The position numbers were made by a program, and so were the translations under genes. This document shows, piece after piece, positions 16,126 through 25,060 of a stretch of 64,000 bases of DNA; the stretch's first letter is position 1, and every line of letters starts with the position of its first letter. A model generated the notes under the pieces. The model was not told the origin of the DNA. It saw nothing but the letters and a program-made list of their open reading frames with translations, and searched no databases. Source of the stretch: Paraburkholderia sp. BL25I1N1. GTDB taxonomy: Bacteria > Pseudomonadota > Gammaproteobacteria > Burkholderiales > Burkholderiaceae. Location: NCBI RefSeq assembly GCF_003002025.1, contig NZ_PVZB01000019.1:102817-166816 (forward strand), written 5' to 3'.

Positions 16126-16719
16126 ATGACCAACAAACCCGCCCCTACCGCAATTGCCATTCACGAGCTGATTGCAGGCCGCTGGAGCCCGCGCGCGTAT
16201 TCGAGCGAGCCGGTGAGCCGCGAGCATCTGCACTCCGTGCTCGAAGCGGCACGCTGGGCGCCGTCTTCGTATAACGCGCAGCCGTGGCGTTTTCTCGTAT
16301 TCGACCGCAGCGTCGATGAAGTCTCGTTCAAGCAGGCCTTCGCCACGCTGGTGCCGTTCAACCAGGGCTGGAATGCGCCCGCGCCGGTGCTGATCGCGGT
16401 GACTACGCACACCTTGACCAACAAGGGCGAGGTGAATCGCTGCGCACCGTACGATGCGGGCGCCGCGGCGATGGCGCTGGTCTTGCAGGCGCATGCGCTC
16501 GGCCTGGCCGCGCACCAGATGAGCGGGTTCGACCCGAACGCGTTCCGCGCCGCATTCAAGCTGCCGAACGACGTCGAAGTGATCGCGATGATTTCGCTCG
16601 GTCATTACGGCGACGTGGACAAACTGGATCCGGTTTTGCGCGAGCGCGAAAAGTCGGTGCGTCAGCGTCTGCCGCTGGCGGAAATTGCTTATGGCGGCGG
16701 CTGGAAGAAAGCGTTCTGA
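16126..16719 (+). CDS. Nitroreductase-family flavoprotein
   Basis: 197 residues of the FMN-dependent nitroreductase fold. The N-terminal region has RWSPRAYSSEPV and RWAPSSYNAQPWRF, the phosphate- and flavin-contacting loop of the family. Near the C-terminus is MISLGHYGD, the usual GxxG-type closing motif. These enzymes reduce nitro compounds, quinones or enones with NAD(P)H; the specific substrate is unknown. The ATG at 16126 is chosen because GAGAAG lies six bases upstream; an ATG at 16102 lacks any Shine-Dalgarno. An intrinsic terminator follows the gene. Confidence 0.87.
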   Translation: MTNKPAPTAIAIHELIAGRWSPRAYSSEPVSREHLHSVLEAARWAPSSYNAQPWRFLVFDRSVDEVSFKQAFATLVPFNQGWNAPAPVLIAVTTHTLTNKGEVNRCAPYDAGAAAMALVLQAHALGLAAHQMSGFDPNAFRAAFKLPNDVEVIAMISLGHYGDVDKLDPVLREREKSVRQRLPLAEIAYGGGWKKAF

Positions 16720-16750
16720 GCGGTTTTCAGCCTATCTATTGAGTAACGCG

Positions 16751-16778
16751 AACGCGCGGCGCTGACCGCGCGTTTTTT
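16751..16778 (+). terminator. Intrinsic terminator between nitroreductase and sugar MFS genes
   Basis: AACGCGCGG (16751-16759) and CCGCGCGTT (16766-16774) pair perfectly around CGCTGA and run into T6. It separates convergent genes. Confidence 0.9.
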
Positions 16779-18252
16779 ATTCGGCGTCATCCGCGACGCT
16801 CGACAGCGGCGTCGCCACGCTCTCCAGCGACTTGCGCTCCGCATCCACGCCCCAGATCGCCGCGATTACCGCCGCCGCCAGCATCAGACCTGCGCCGACC
16901 AGATAGCCGTAAAACACTTCGCTGCGCTGATGCGTGTCGATCAGCCGGCCAAAAAACGCCGGCCCCGCGATGCCGCCGAGCGCCGTGCCGAACGCGTAGA
17001 AAACCGCAATGGCCAGCGCGCGAATTTCCAGTGGAAACGATTCGCTGACTGTCAGGTAAGCCGAACTCGCGGCCGCCGACGCGAAGAAGAAAATCACCAT
17101 CCACGCGATCGTCTGCATCGCGACGGTGAGCATCTGCTGCTCGAACAGGTAGCCGCTCAGCGTCAGCAGGATGCCGGAGATCGCGTAAGTCGCCGTGATC
17201 ATTTTGCGCCGCCCGATCACGTCGAAGAGCCGCCCGAGCAGCAGCGGTCCGAGGAAATTGCCGAGCGCAAAGGGCATTAGATACCAGCCGATGCGCTCGC
17301 CCGGCACGTGGTAGAAATCGGTGAGCACGAGTGCGTAGGTGAAAAAGATCGCGTTGTAACAAAACGCCTGCGCGGTCATCAGCGACAGACCGACCAGCGC
17401 GCGCCGTCGGTGCACGTTAAAGAGCGTATGAAATACCTCGTGCAGCGGCGTGTGTCCGCGAGCGCGTAAGCGCAGGCGCGTGAGGTCGTTGTCGGAGAGC
17501 GCGTGGCCTTCGTTGCGAAAGCGCGTTTCGATGCCTTCGACAATCGCGCGCGCGTCGCGCTCGTCGCCGTGCGTAAGGAGCCAACGCGGGCTTTCGGGCA
17601 CCCAGATACGCATGGGCAAAATCCCCAGCGCCAGCACCGCGCCGATAAAGAAACAGGCGCGCCAGCCCCAGTCGGGCGGCAGCAGATGCGGATCGAGCAG
17701 CACCAGCGAGCCGGCCGCGCCGAGGCCCGCGCCGACCCAGAACGTGCCGTTGATGCCCAGATCGGTCCAGCCGCGCACACGGGCTGGCGTGAATTCCTGG
17801 ATCGTCGAATTGATCGCCGTGTATTCGCCGCCGATCCCGGCGCCGGTCAGGAAGCGAAACAGCAGAAAACTCGCCAGATTCCACGACAGCGCGGTTGCCG
17901 CCGTCGCTGCCAGATACAGGGCGAGCGTGATGAAAAACAGCTTGCGGCGTCCGAGCCGGTCGGTGAGCCAACCGAATCCCAACGCGCCGAGCACCGCCCC
18001 GGCGATGTAGGCGCTACCGGCCAGTCCGACGTCGGCGTTGGTAAAGTGCAACGATGGACTAAACTTCAACGCACTTGCGACCGCGCCCGCCAGCGTGACT
18101 TCCAGACCGTCGAGCAGCCACGTCACGCCAAGCGCCGCCACGATCAGCGAGTGAAACCGGCCCCACGGCAGACGGTCGAGCCGCGAGGGCAGATCCGTGT
18201 CGACGACCGTGGCGTTTTTTTCGTGGACAGCGGCAGTAGGCGGCGCGCTCAT
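16777..18252 (-). CDS. MFS transporter, sugar-porter type
   Basis: 491 residues with twelve predicted helices. Motifs of the sugar/metabolite porter group are visible: GWLTDRLGRRKLFF after helix 2, the PESPRWLL motif after helix 6, and GRLFDVIGRRK in the second half. The substrate is not determinable. The ATG at 18252 has GAGGAG about ten bases upstream, better than the TTG at 18270. It is divergent from the Hsp70-like gene and convergent with the nitroreductase gene. Confidence 0.86.
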   Translation of the reverse strand: MSAPPTAAVHEKNATVVDTDLPSRLDRLPWGRFHSLIVAALGVTWLLDGLEVTLAGAVASALKFSPSLHFTNADVGLAGSAYIAGAVLGALGFGWLTDRLGRRKLFFITLALYLAATAATALSWNLASFLLFRFLTGAGIGGEYTAINSTIQEFTPARVRGWTDLGINGTFWVGAGLGAAGSLVLLDPHLLPPDWGWRACFFIGAVLALGILPMRIWVPESPRWLLTHGDERDARAIVEGIETRFRNEGHALSDNDLTRLRLRARGHTPLHEVFHTLFNVHRRRALVGLSLMTAQAFCYNAIFFTYALVLTDFYHVPGERIGWYLMPFALGNFLGPLLLGRLFDVIGRRKMITATYAISGILLTLSGYLFEQQMLTVAMQTIAWMVIFFFASAAASSAYLTVSESFPLEIRALAIAVFYAFGTALGGIAGPAFFGRLIDTHQRSEVFYGYLVGAGLMLAAAVIAAIWGVDAERKSLESVATPLSSVADDAE

Positions 18253-18441
18253 TGCTTGAAGTCTCCTCAATTCCGAAAATTGGCGGCATATCCTGTCAAA
18301 ATGAGCAATATTCGTTCCGTCGAACTGCGTTTTTGCGTTCTCGCGAGCGTGCCTGAAACGTCAGTTGATGCTGATTGGGCTTTCGTGTTACAAAGCCGCT
18401 CCCCCTTCTGTCCGCGCCAGCCGTGAGCGGCGATTCCTGCC

Positions 18442-19692
18442 ATGAACTATTGCGCGATTGACTTCGGTACTTCCAATTCGGCTGTGGCCGTTCCTGTCGA
18501 CGGCGCGCTCAAGCTCGCGCCGGTCGAAGGCGCCTACACGACGCTGCCCACCTCGGTCTTTTTCAATACCGACGAAAACACCCGCGAATTCGGGCGGGCG
18601 GCGCTCGCAGCCTATATCGACGGCTTCGACGGCCGTCTGATGCGTTCAATGAAGAGCATTCTCGGCTCGCCGCTCGCCGAGAACTCCACCGATCTCGGCG
18701 ACGGCTCGGCGATCAAGTACACGGACGTGATCGCGATTTTCGTCGAGCATCTCAAGCGCTCGGCGGAAAAAAGCGCCGGTGGTCCGATCCATCGCGCCGT
18801 GCTGGGCCGCCCGGTGTTTTTCGTCGACGACGACCCGCGTGCCGATCAGATGGCGCAGCAGCAGCTCGAAGCCGCCGCGCGCTCAGTCGGCCTGCGGGAA
18901 ATTCACTTTCAGTATGAGCCGATAGCGGCCGCGTTCGACTACGAATCGCATCTGACGGAAGAAGGGCTCGTGCTGGTGGCCGATATCGGCGGCGGCACCT
19001 CGGACTTTTCGCTGGTGCGGGTCGGGCCTGAGCGGATGAAGCGCGTCGAACGCAAGGACGACGTGCTGGCCCACCACGGCGTGCACGTCGCCGGCACGGA
19101 TTTCGACCGTCGCGTGGAACTGGCGACGATCCTGCGGGAAATGGGATATCAGACGCTCGACCCGGAAGGCCGTGAGATTCCGAACCGGGTTTATTTCGAT
19201 CTGGCGACCTGGCATCTGATCAACACCGTCTACGCCCCGAAGCGCGTCAACGAACTCGCGCTAATGCGGCACCTGTTTACCGAGGTCAAGCATCACGACC
19301 GCCTGATGCGCGTCGTGGAACGCCGCCTGGGTCATGCGCTGGCCGCTCACGCGGAAGAGGCGAAGATCGGCGTGGCGGCGGGCGGAGAGACCGTGATCGA
19401 CCTCGATGAAGTGGAAGACGACCTGCGTCTGGCGTTCGACGAAGCGCAACTCATCAAGGCCGGCCAGGAAGAAACGCTGCGCATCGTGCAGGCGGCACGC
19501 GACACGGTGCAGGCGGCCGGCGTGGCGACACGCGATGTCAATGCGATTTACTTTACGGGCGGTTCGACCGGATTGGCATTTCTATCGGGCGCATTGGCGG
19601 CGGCATTTCCCGATGCTAAAGCGGTATTCGGCGACCGGCTCGCGAGTGTCGCGACTGGACTCGGCATTCACGCACGGCGTGTATTCGGATAA
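18442..19692 (+). CDS. YegD-like Hsp70-family ATPase-domain protein
   Basis: 416 residues forming only an Hsp70/actin-type nucleotide-binding domain, with no substrate-binding domain. Phosphate 1 motif is IDFGTSNSAVAV, phosphate 2 is ADIGGGTSDFS, and the adenosine motif is YFTGGSTGLAF. Length and layout match E. coli YegD, a putative chaperone. It is a single-gene unit ending 58 nt before a strong bidirectional terminator shared with cspA. Confidence 0.9.
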   Translation: MNYCAIDFGTSNSAVAVPVDGALKLAPVEGAYTTLPTSVFFNTDENTREFGRAALAAYIDGFDGRLMRSMKSILGSPLAENSTDLGDGSAIKYTDVIAIFVEHLKRSAEKSAGGPIHRAVLGRPVFFVDDDPRADQMAQQQLEAAARSVGLREIHFQYEPIAAAFDYESHLTEEGLVLVADIGGGTSDFSLVRVGPERMKRVERKDDVLAHHGVHVAGTDFDRRVELATILREMGYQTLDPEGREIPNRVYFDLATWHLINTVYAPKRVNELALMRHLFTEVKHHDRLMRVVERRLGHALAAHAEEAKIGVAAGGETVIDLDEVEDDLRLAFDEAQLIKAGQEETLRIVQAARDTVQAAGVATRDVNAIYFTGGSTGLAFLSGALAAAFPDAKAVFGDRLASVATGLGIHARRVFG

Positions 19693-19750
19693 ACAGAATC
19701 ATCAATCGCATACTGCGAAGATAATCACCGTTCGCAATAGCGGCGGATAT

Positions 19751-19780
19751 AAAAAAACCCCGCCGAGGCGGGGTTTTTTT
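19751..19780. terminator. Bidirectional terminator between yegD-like gene and cspA
   Basis: A7-CCCCGCC and GGCGGGG-T7 form a long stem with A and T tracts on the two sides, so it can end transcription from either convergent gene. Confidence 0.93.
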
Positions 19781-19803
19781 GCGTCCAGAAGGAAGCGTGT
19801 TGC

Positions 19804-20007
19804 TTACACCGGCTTGATGTTAGCAGCTTGCTTGCCCTTCGGGCCCGTCTTCACTTCAAACGTAACCTTTTGGTTTTCTTGCAGCGTCTTGAAGCCTTCC
19901 GTGCGGATTTCCGAGAAATGCGCGAACAGATCTTCGCCACCGCCGTCCGGCGTGATGAAGCCAAAGCCCTTTGCGTCATTGAACCACTTGACGGTACCGG
20001 TTTCCAT
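19804..20007 (-). CDS. cspA: CspA-family cold-shock protein
   Basis: 67-residue single cold-shock domain beginning METGTVKWFNDAKGFGFI, with RNP1 (KGFGFI) and an RNP2-like DLFAHFSEI segment. It binds single-stranded nucleic acids as an RNA chaperone or transcription antiterminator. The ATG at 20007 is preceded by AGGAACAAG. A promoter at 20155-20183 would give a leader of about 140 nt, as long as the regulated leaders of enterobacterial cspA genes. Confidence 0.95.
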   Translation of the reverse strand: METGTVKWFNDAKGFGFITPDGGGEDLFAHFSEIRTEGFKTLQENQKVTFEVKTGPKGKQAANIKPV

Positions 20008-20154
20008 ATTACTTGTTCCTAAAGATGGTAAATAAGGCCGAAGCCCAGAGAGTGCATGAAAATCAAGGAAGGGGGTAATGGGACCAACCGGAGTACCGTT
20101 GATGGGCGAACTACGAAAGACCAATTCACTCGCCGCTTGAAATCCTGCCCCGAC

Positions 20155-20183
20155 TTTATACGGCGATTTTGAGAGAAGGTCAA
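20155..20183 (-). promoter_or_regulatory. Sigma-70 promoter of the cold-shock gene
   Basis: Read on the minus strand: TTGACC (20183-20178), 17-nt spacer, TATAAA (20160-20155). Expected start near 20148, giving a leader of about 140 nt. Confidence 0.7.
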
Positions 20184-20489
20184 CAGTCTCCCCACAACTT
20201 TACGAACTTTCGCTAGCTTGGCGTAAAAGTTGCTTACAAAACTTGCTATTCGTCTGAATTTTTTGCTAGGGACAACCCTTAGTTTCGGTGCGGGGGCTGG
20301 GTGCAACCGTTAAACTACGCGCCTCGCGTCGGTTGCACCTGTTTGGGATGGCCGTCGCGTAGGCATGATTGTCGCCCATTTCCAGCGCCTCCAAGGCGAT
20401 GTGACGCGGTGCCGACATGGTTCTGCTGCAAATTTGCATGGAGCGGAGTTGGTGCTGAAGCGCTCACTCCGGCCGACACAGGAGAAGAC
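20184..20489 (+). other. Leader and upstream region of the APC permease, with a 10-bp inverted repeat
   Basis: No gene is convincing here; an ATG-less extension of the permease frame has poor codon use. GGTGCAACCG (20300-20309) and CGGTTGCACC (20330-20339) are perfect reverse complements 20 nt apart and could be a leader hairpin or an operator. The Shine-Dalgarno AGGAG is directly before the GTG at 20490. Confidence 0.5.
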
Positions 20490-22085
20490 GTGAAAAGTTC
20501 TATACAACGGAACATCGGGCCGTTCGCGCTGATGCTGACGGGCTTAGGTTCCATCATCGGATCGGGCTGGCTTTTCGGCGCGTGGAAGGCTGCAAAAATT
20601 GCCGGTCCCGCTGCCGTTTGTGCATGGGTGATCGGCGCGGTCGTGATTCTTGCGATCGCATTGACGTACGCGGAACTCGGCGCGATGTTCCCCGAGTCCG
20701 GCGGCATGGTGCGTTATGCGCGCTACTCACACGGTGCGCTGGTGGGTTTCATCAGCGCATGGGCCAACTGGATTGCCATTGTCTCGGTGATTCCGATCGA
20801 GGCCGAAGCGTCCATTCAATATATGAGCACGTGGCCCTATCCGTGGGCGCATGCGCTATTCGTGGATGGGTCATTAACCACTAACGGTTTATTACTGTCC
20901 GCGGCGCTCGTGATCATTTACTTCATGCTGAACTACTGGGGCGTGAAACTGTTTGCGCGCGCCAATTCGGCGATCACGATCTTCAAGTTCCTGATTCCCG
21001 GCGCGACGATCCTCGGCTTGATGTTCGCGGGCTTCCACAAGGAAAACTTCGGCGAAGCGAGCACCTTCGCGCCGTACGGCTGGTCGGCGGTGCTGACGGC
21101 GGTATCGACGAGCGGCATCGTGTTCGCGTTCAACGGCTTCCAGAGCCCGATCAATCTCGCCGGTGAAGCGCGCAATCCGGCGAAGAGCGTGCCGTTCGCG
21201 GTGATCGGTTCGATCCTGCTCGCGCTGGTGATCTACGTGCTGCTGCAGATCGCGTATATCGGCGCGGTGAACCCGAGCGACGTGATGAAGGGCTGGGGCC
21301 ACTTCAACTTCGCTTCGCCGTTCGCGGAACTCGCGATCGCGCTGAACCTGAACTGGCTGGCGATCCTGCTGTACGTCGACGCATTCGTGAGCCCGAGCGG
21401 CACCGGCACGACCTATATGGCGACCACCAGCCGCATGATCTACGCGATGGAGCGCAACAACACGATGCCCAAGATGTTCGGCAACGTGCATCCGTTCTAC
21501 GGCGTGCCGCGTCAGGCGATGTGGTTCAACCTGCTGGTGTCGTTCATTTTCCTGTTCTTCTTCCGCGGCTGGAGTTCGCTCGCGGCGGTGATTTCGGTCG
21601 CGACCGTGATCTCGTACCTGACCGGCCCGATCAGCCTGATGGCGCTGCGCCGCGCGGCGACCGACCTCGAACGTCCGCTGCATATTCCCGGCATGAAGAT
21701 CATTGCGCCGTTCGCGTTCGTCTGCGCGTCGCTGATCCTGTACTGGGCGAAGTGGCCACTGACGGGCGAAATCATTCTGCTGATGGTCGTCGCGCTGCCG
21801 GTGTACTTCTTTTTCCAGGCGAAGTCGGGTTTCGCTGGCTGGGGCCGTGATCTGAAGGCGGCGTGGTGGCTGGTCGCCTATCTGCCGGTGATGGCGATTC
21901 TGTCGCTGATCGGCAGCAAGCAGTTCGGCGGTCACGATCTGATCCCTTATGGCTGGGACATGTTAGTGGTTGCTGCGTTTTCGCTCGCGTTCTACTACTG
22001 GGGCGTGACGAGCGGTTATCGCTCGGAATATCTGGACGAGCGCAGCGAGCATGACGAAGTGCTCGAAGGCATCGGCGCTCATTAA
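20490..22085 (+). CDS. APC-family amino acid permease
   Basis: 531 residues, starting at a GTG with AGGAGAAGAC just upstream. About twelve membrane helices are visible. The N-terminal GLGSIIGSGWLFG is the substrate-binding loop of the amino acid/polyamine/organocation superfamily, and SGIVFAFNGFQSP sits in helix 6. It resembles proton-driven permeases for acidic or neutral amino acids, but the substrate cannot be fixed by eye. It is a single-gene unit with an intrinsic terminator at 22111-22146. Confidence 0.85.
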   Translation: MKSSIQRNIGPFALMLTGLGSIIGSGWLFGAWKAAKIAGPAAVCAWVIGAVVILAIALTYAELGAMFPESGGMVRYARYSHGALVGFISAWANWIAIVSVIPIEAEASIQYMSTWPYPWAHALFVDGSLTTNGLLLSAALVIIYFMLNYWGVKLFARANSAITIFKFLIPGATILGLMFAGFHKENFGEASTFAPYGWSAVLTAVSTSGIVFAFNGFQSPINLAGEARNPAKSVPFAVIGSILLALVIYVLLQIAYIGAVNPSDVMKGWGHFNFASPFAELAIALNLNWLAILLYVDAFVSPSGTGTTYMATTSRMIYAMERNNTMPKMFGNVHPFYGVPRQAMWFNLLVSFIFLFFFRGWSSLAAVISVATVISYLTGPISLMALRRAATDLERPLHIPGMKIIAPFAFVCASLILYWAKWPLTGEIILLMVVALPVYFFFQAKSGFAGWGRDLKAAWWLVAYLPVMAILSLIGSKQFGGHDLIPYGWDMLVVAAFSLAFYYWGVTSGYRSEYLDERSEHDEVLEGIGAH

Positions 22086-22110
22086 GGTGTTGCGCTGAAG
22101 TCTGTGGAAA

Positions 22111-22146
22111 AAAACCCTCGCCGGAGTTGCTCAGGCGGGGGTTTTT
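22111..22146 (+). terminator. Intrinsic terminator after the APC permease
   Basis: AAAACCCTCGCC pairs with GGCGGGGGTTTT (one G-U) around an 11-nt loop, ending in a T-rich tract. Confidence 0.88.
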
Positions 22147-22173
22147 CTTTTCCAAGGTGCCTATGACGTTGCG

Positions 22174-22959
22174 TCAGGCTGTGCCGAATACGTAGTTCGT
22201 CATGGCGAGCGAGCGCTGATAGGTTCCGAGCGACTGGACAGCCAGCGAATAATCGTCGTCCGCTGCGCCCAATGCGGCGAATACCGGCAGCAGATGCTCG
22301 TCGGTGGGATGCATCAGCACCGCATGTGGCGCTTGCCGGCGATAGTCGAGCAGCGCGTCGATATCGTGCGCGGCGAGCTTTTCCTCGAACCAGTCGGTGA
22401 ATTCGGCGACCCGTGGATCGGCGTCCTCAGGGCGCGCGGAGAAGTCGGCGGCGCGCAGATTGTGCGTGATCTGGCCGGAGCCGATCACCATCACGCCATC
22501 GTCTTTCAGCGACCGCAGCGCCCGGCCGACGCGAAAGTGGTGCGCCGCGTCCATGTGCGGCTGGATCGACAACTGGGTGACGGGTATATCGGCCTCCGGA
22601 AACATGAGCAGCATCGGGACCCACGCACCGTGATCGAGTCCGTGCGGCTGGGCGCCCGCGAGGATGCCGCTCTCGCCGAGCAACACGGCGGCGCGGCGCG
22701 CCACATCGGGCGCACCCGGCGCCGGATACTGAATTTCGTACAACTGACGCGGAAAGCCGTAGAAGTCGTGGATCGTTTCCGGCGCTGCGGACGTGCTGGC
22801 CACCGGTTGCGCCGTGCCCCAATGGGCCGACAGCATCAGCACGGCTTTCGGACGCGGCAACTGGGCGCTCAGCGTACCGAATTCGGCGGACGGCAGCGAC
22901 GGGTCGATCGGCAGCGTGGGCGCGCCGTGGGACAGAAAAAGCGAGGGTAAGCGGTTCAT
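22174..22959 (-). CDS. ygiD: YgiD/LigB-type extradiol dioxygenase (4,5-DOPA dioxygenase-like)
   Basis: 261 residues of the class III extradiol dioxygenase (LigB) fold. The N-terminal PSLFLSHGAPTLPID contributes a metal-ligand His; LDHGAWVPML and IGSGQITHNL match the YgiD subgroup. YgiD and plant DODA homologues cleave 4,5-DOPA with a divalent metal. The physiological substrate in this organism is unknown. Convergent with the APC permease. Confidence 0.87.
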   Translation of the reverse strand: MNRLPSLFLSHGAPTLPIDPSLPSAEFGTLSAQLPRPKAVLMLSAHWGTAQPVASTSAAPETIHDFYGFPRQLYEIQYPAPGAPDVARRAAVLLGESGILAGAQPHGLDHGAWVPMLLMFPEADIPVTQLSIQPHMDAAHHFRVGRALRSLKDDGVMVIGSGQITHNLRAADFSARPEDADPRVAEFTDWFEEKLAAHDIDALLDYRRQAPHAVLMHPTDEHLLPVFAALGAADDDYSLAVQSLGTYQRSLAMTNYVFGTA

Positions 22960-23077
22960 GGCAGCAACGCGGCCGCGAGAGCGCGGCGCAAAGATTGGGT
23001 TGCTACCAATATAGGGGTCTACCGCGATTTGATAAACGGGCTAAAACAGAATTGATTGTGTCGCAGATGTTGTGAAT

Positions 23078-23093
23078 CCGTGCGTATGCACGG
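23078..23093. repeat. Short perfect hairpin upstream of ygiD and downstream of ubiX
   Basis: CCGTGC-GTAT-GCACGG lies just after the ubiX stop codon on the minus strand. It has no T-run and is probably an mRNA 3'-end stabiliser or weak terminator. Confidence 0.4.
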
Positions 23094-23120
23094 ACATCAT
23101 CGCCCGGCGGAGGTGACGCG

Positions 23121-23720
23121 TTATTCCTGCGTGCCGCGCAGCCCAGCCCACGCCGGCGACAAAGCCGGTCCGAGCGCAAACAGATCCAGCACGCGCGCCA
23201 CGGTGTGATCGACCATTTCGTCGATGGAAGCGGGTTGGTTGTAGAAGGCAGGCAAGGGCGGGAAAATCACGCCGCCCATTTCAGTGACGGCCGTCATGTT
23301 GCGCAAATGCGCTAGATTGAACGGCGTTTCGCGCACGAGCAGCACGAGGCGGCGGCGCTCCTTGAGCGTGACGTCGGCGGCGCGCGTGATCAGGTTGTCC
23401 GAGAAACCGTGCGCGACGCTGGCGAGCGTCTTCATGGAACAGGGGGCGACGATCATGCCGTCGGTGGCAAACGAGCCGGACGCGATGCTCGCACCGACGT
23501 CGCGCACCGAATGGACGACGTCCGCGAGCGGATGCACGTCTTCTTTGCTCAACTGCAGTTCGTGCTGGATATTGAGCCAGCCCGCGCTCGAAATCAGCAG
23601 ATGGCTCTCGACGCCGCCCAGCCGGCGCAGCGTTTCGAGTATCCGGATGCCGTAGATGGCACCCGTCGCGCCGGTGATCGCGACGATCAGCCGGCGTGGC
23701 GCCGCGGCGTGTGTATCCAT
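23121..23720 (-). CDS. ubiX: Flavin prenyltransferase UbiX
   Basis: Makes the prenylated FMN cofactor used by the decarboxylase UbiD in ubiquinone synthesis. The 199-residue protein begins with a Rossmann-like RRLIVAITGATGAIYGIRIL. APCSMKTLASVAHG and LVLLVRETPFNLAHLRNM are the flavin- and prenyl-phosphate-binding stretches of the family. The last gene of the hemA-prfA-prmC-grxD-ubiX run, 42 nt after grxD; the ubiD partner is not in the window. Confidence 0.95.
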   Translation of the reverse strand: MDTHAAAPRRLIVAITGATGAIYGIRILETLRRLGGVESHLLISSAGWLNIQHELQLSKEDVHPLADVVHSVRDVGASIASGSFATDGMIVAPCSMKTLASVAHGFSDNLITRAADVTLKERRRLVLLVRETPFNLAHLRNMTAVTEMGGVIFPPLPAFYNQPASIDEMVDHTVARVLDLFALGPALSPAWAGLRGTQE

Positions 23721-23762
23721 GGCTCGCAGCGCCTAGGAGAGAAGCGTGTGAACCGGGGCCGC

Positions 23763-24074
23763 TTAGGCCGCGGCGAACAGCTGCTGCAGTTCGCCCGATT
23801 CGTACATTTCCATCATGATGTCCGAGCCGCCGACGAATTCGCCCTTCACGTAGAGCTGCGGAATGGTCGGCCAGTTCGAGAACTGCTTGATGCCCTGGCG
23901 GACTTCGTCGTCTTCGAGCACGTTGACGGTCTTGATCTCACCGACGCCGCATGCCTTCAGAATCTGAATAGCGCGGCCCGAAAAGCCGCACATCGGGAAC
24001 TGAGCGGTGCCTTTCATGAAGAGGACGACATTGTTCTCGTCGACGATTTGCTTGATGCGTTGTTGCGTATCCAT
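23763..24074 (-). CDS. grxD: Monothiol glutaredoxin Grx4
   Basis: 103 residues with the monothiol active site CGFS (29-32) in FPMCGFSGRA, plus the glutathione-binding WPTIPQLYV and GGSD segments. Such proteins carry or sense 2Fe-2S clusters, often with BolA. It lies 118 nt downstream of prmC. The ATG at 24074 gives the family's usual length; the reading frame remains open further upstream but that part overlaps non-conserved sequence. Confidence 0.96.
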   Translation of the reverse strand: MDTQQRIKQIVDENNVVLFMKGTAQFPMCGFSGRAIQILKACGVGEIKTVNVLEDDEVRQGIKQFSNWPTIPQLYVKGEFVGGSDIMMEMYESGELQQLFAAA

Positions 24075-24192
24075 GACTGACCTTGCGGTTCCGTGATGTG
24101 TAGGGAATAGGCTGAAATGATAGCGGATTTCGATACAGCCGGCCGAGCGCCGCTTTGTCCGTGCAGCGTTTGTGGATATTTGCCGATTCGCG

Positions 24193-25053
24193 TCAGCCGT
24201 CCAGACGCCCGCCACTGATCCGCTCGATGCCCGCCAGGTCGCGCTCCGAGCGCACTTGCACGAAACCTTGTGCCGCCAGCAGCGCGCGCACGGCTTCGGC
24301 CTGATCGTAGCCGTGCTCGATCCACAATACGCCGTCGGCGGCAAGCCGGGCGGGCGCGCCAGCGATGATGACGCGGATCGCGCTGAGCCCGTCGGCTTCG
24401 TCGGTGAGCGCGCCGCGCGGTTCGAAGCGCAGATCGCCTTCGTCCAGATGCGGGTCGCCGCTCGCGATATACGGCGGATTGCTGACGATCGCGTCAAAGC
24501 GCAACGAGGCGTCCAGCGAGTCGTACCAGTCGCTTTGCGTCAACACCACGGCGCCGCCGGGGCGTTGCGCGTCGAGCAGGCGGGCGGCGTTGCGCGTGGC
24601 GACCGCCAGTGCTTCGGCGGAACGGTCGAGCGCCCACACTTGCGCGTCGGGCCGCATCGACGCAATCGCGACGGCAATGGCGCCGGTGCCCGTGCCGAGA
24701 TCCAGCACGCGCGGCCGCACGCGGTTTTCCAGCGCCGTCAGCGCCGTCTCGACCAGCAATTCGGTTTCAGGGCGCGGAATCAGCACGTGCGGCGTGACTT
24801 CGAAATCCAGCCCATAAAATTCGCGCGCGCCGACCAGTTGCGCCACGGGCTCGCCGGCTATGCGCCGCGCTTCGAGCATCTGGTAACGCTCGACGAACTG
24901 CGTGTCGAGCGCTTCGTCGCTGCGTGTAATCAGCTGCGTGGGCCGCCAGCCGAGCACGTGCGTGAGCAGGATGCGCGCTTCGAGCGGCGGCAGCGTCGAG
25001 GCGCGCAGTAGCGCGGCAGGTGTGGCGGACGTGGCAGGTTTGGCCGAACTCAT
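24193..25053 (-). CDS. prmC: Release factor glutamine methyltransferase PrmC
   Basis: Methylates the Gln of the GGQ motif in release factors RF1 and RF2. The 286-residue enzyme has a helical N-domain, SAM motif I DLGTGTGAIA (118-127) and the catalytic NPPY (192-195). It starts 8 nt after the prfA stop, so it is cotranscribed with its own substrate, RF1, a conserved arrangement. Confidence 0.96.
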   Translation of the reverse strand: MSSAKPATSATPAALLRASTLPPLEARILLTHVLGWRPTQLITRSDEALDTQFVERYQMLEARRIAGEPVAQLVGAREFYGLDFEVTPHVLIPRPETELLVETALTALENRVRPRVLDLGTGTGAIAVAIASMRPDAQVWALDRSAEALAVATRNAARLLDAQRPGGAVVLTQSDWYDSLDASLRFDAIVSNPPYIASGDPHLDEGDLRFEPRGALTDEADGLSAIRVIIAGAPARLAADGVLWIEHGYDQAEAVRALLAAQGFVQVRSERDLAGIERISGGRLDG

Positions 25054-25060
25054 GCGCGCT

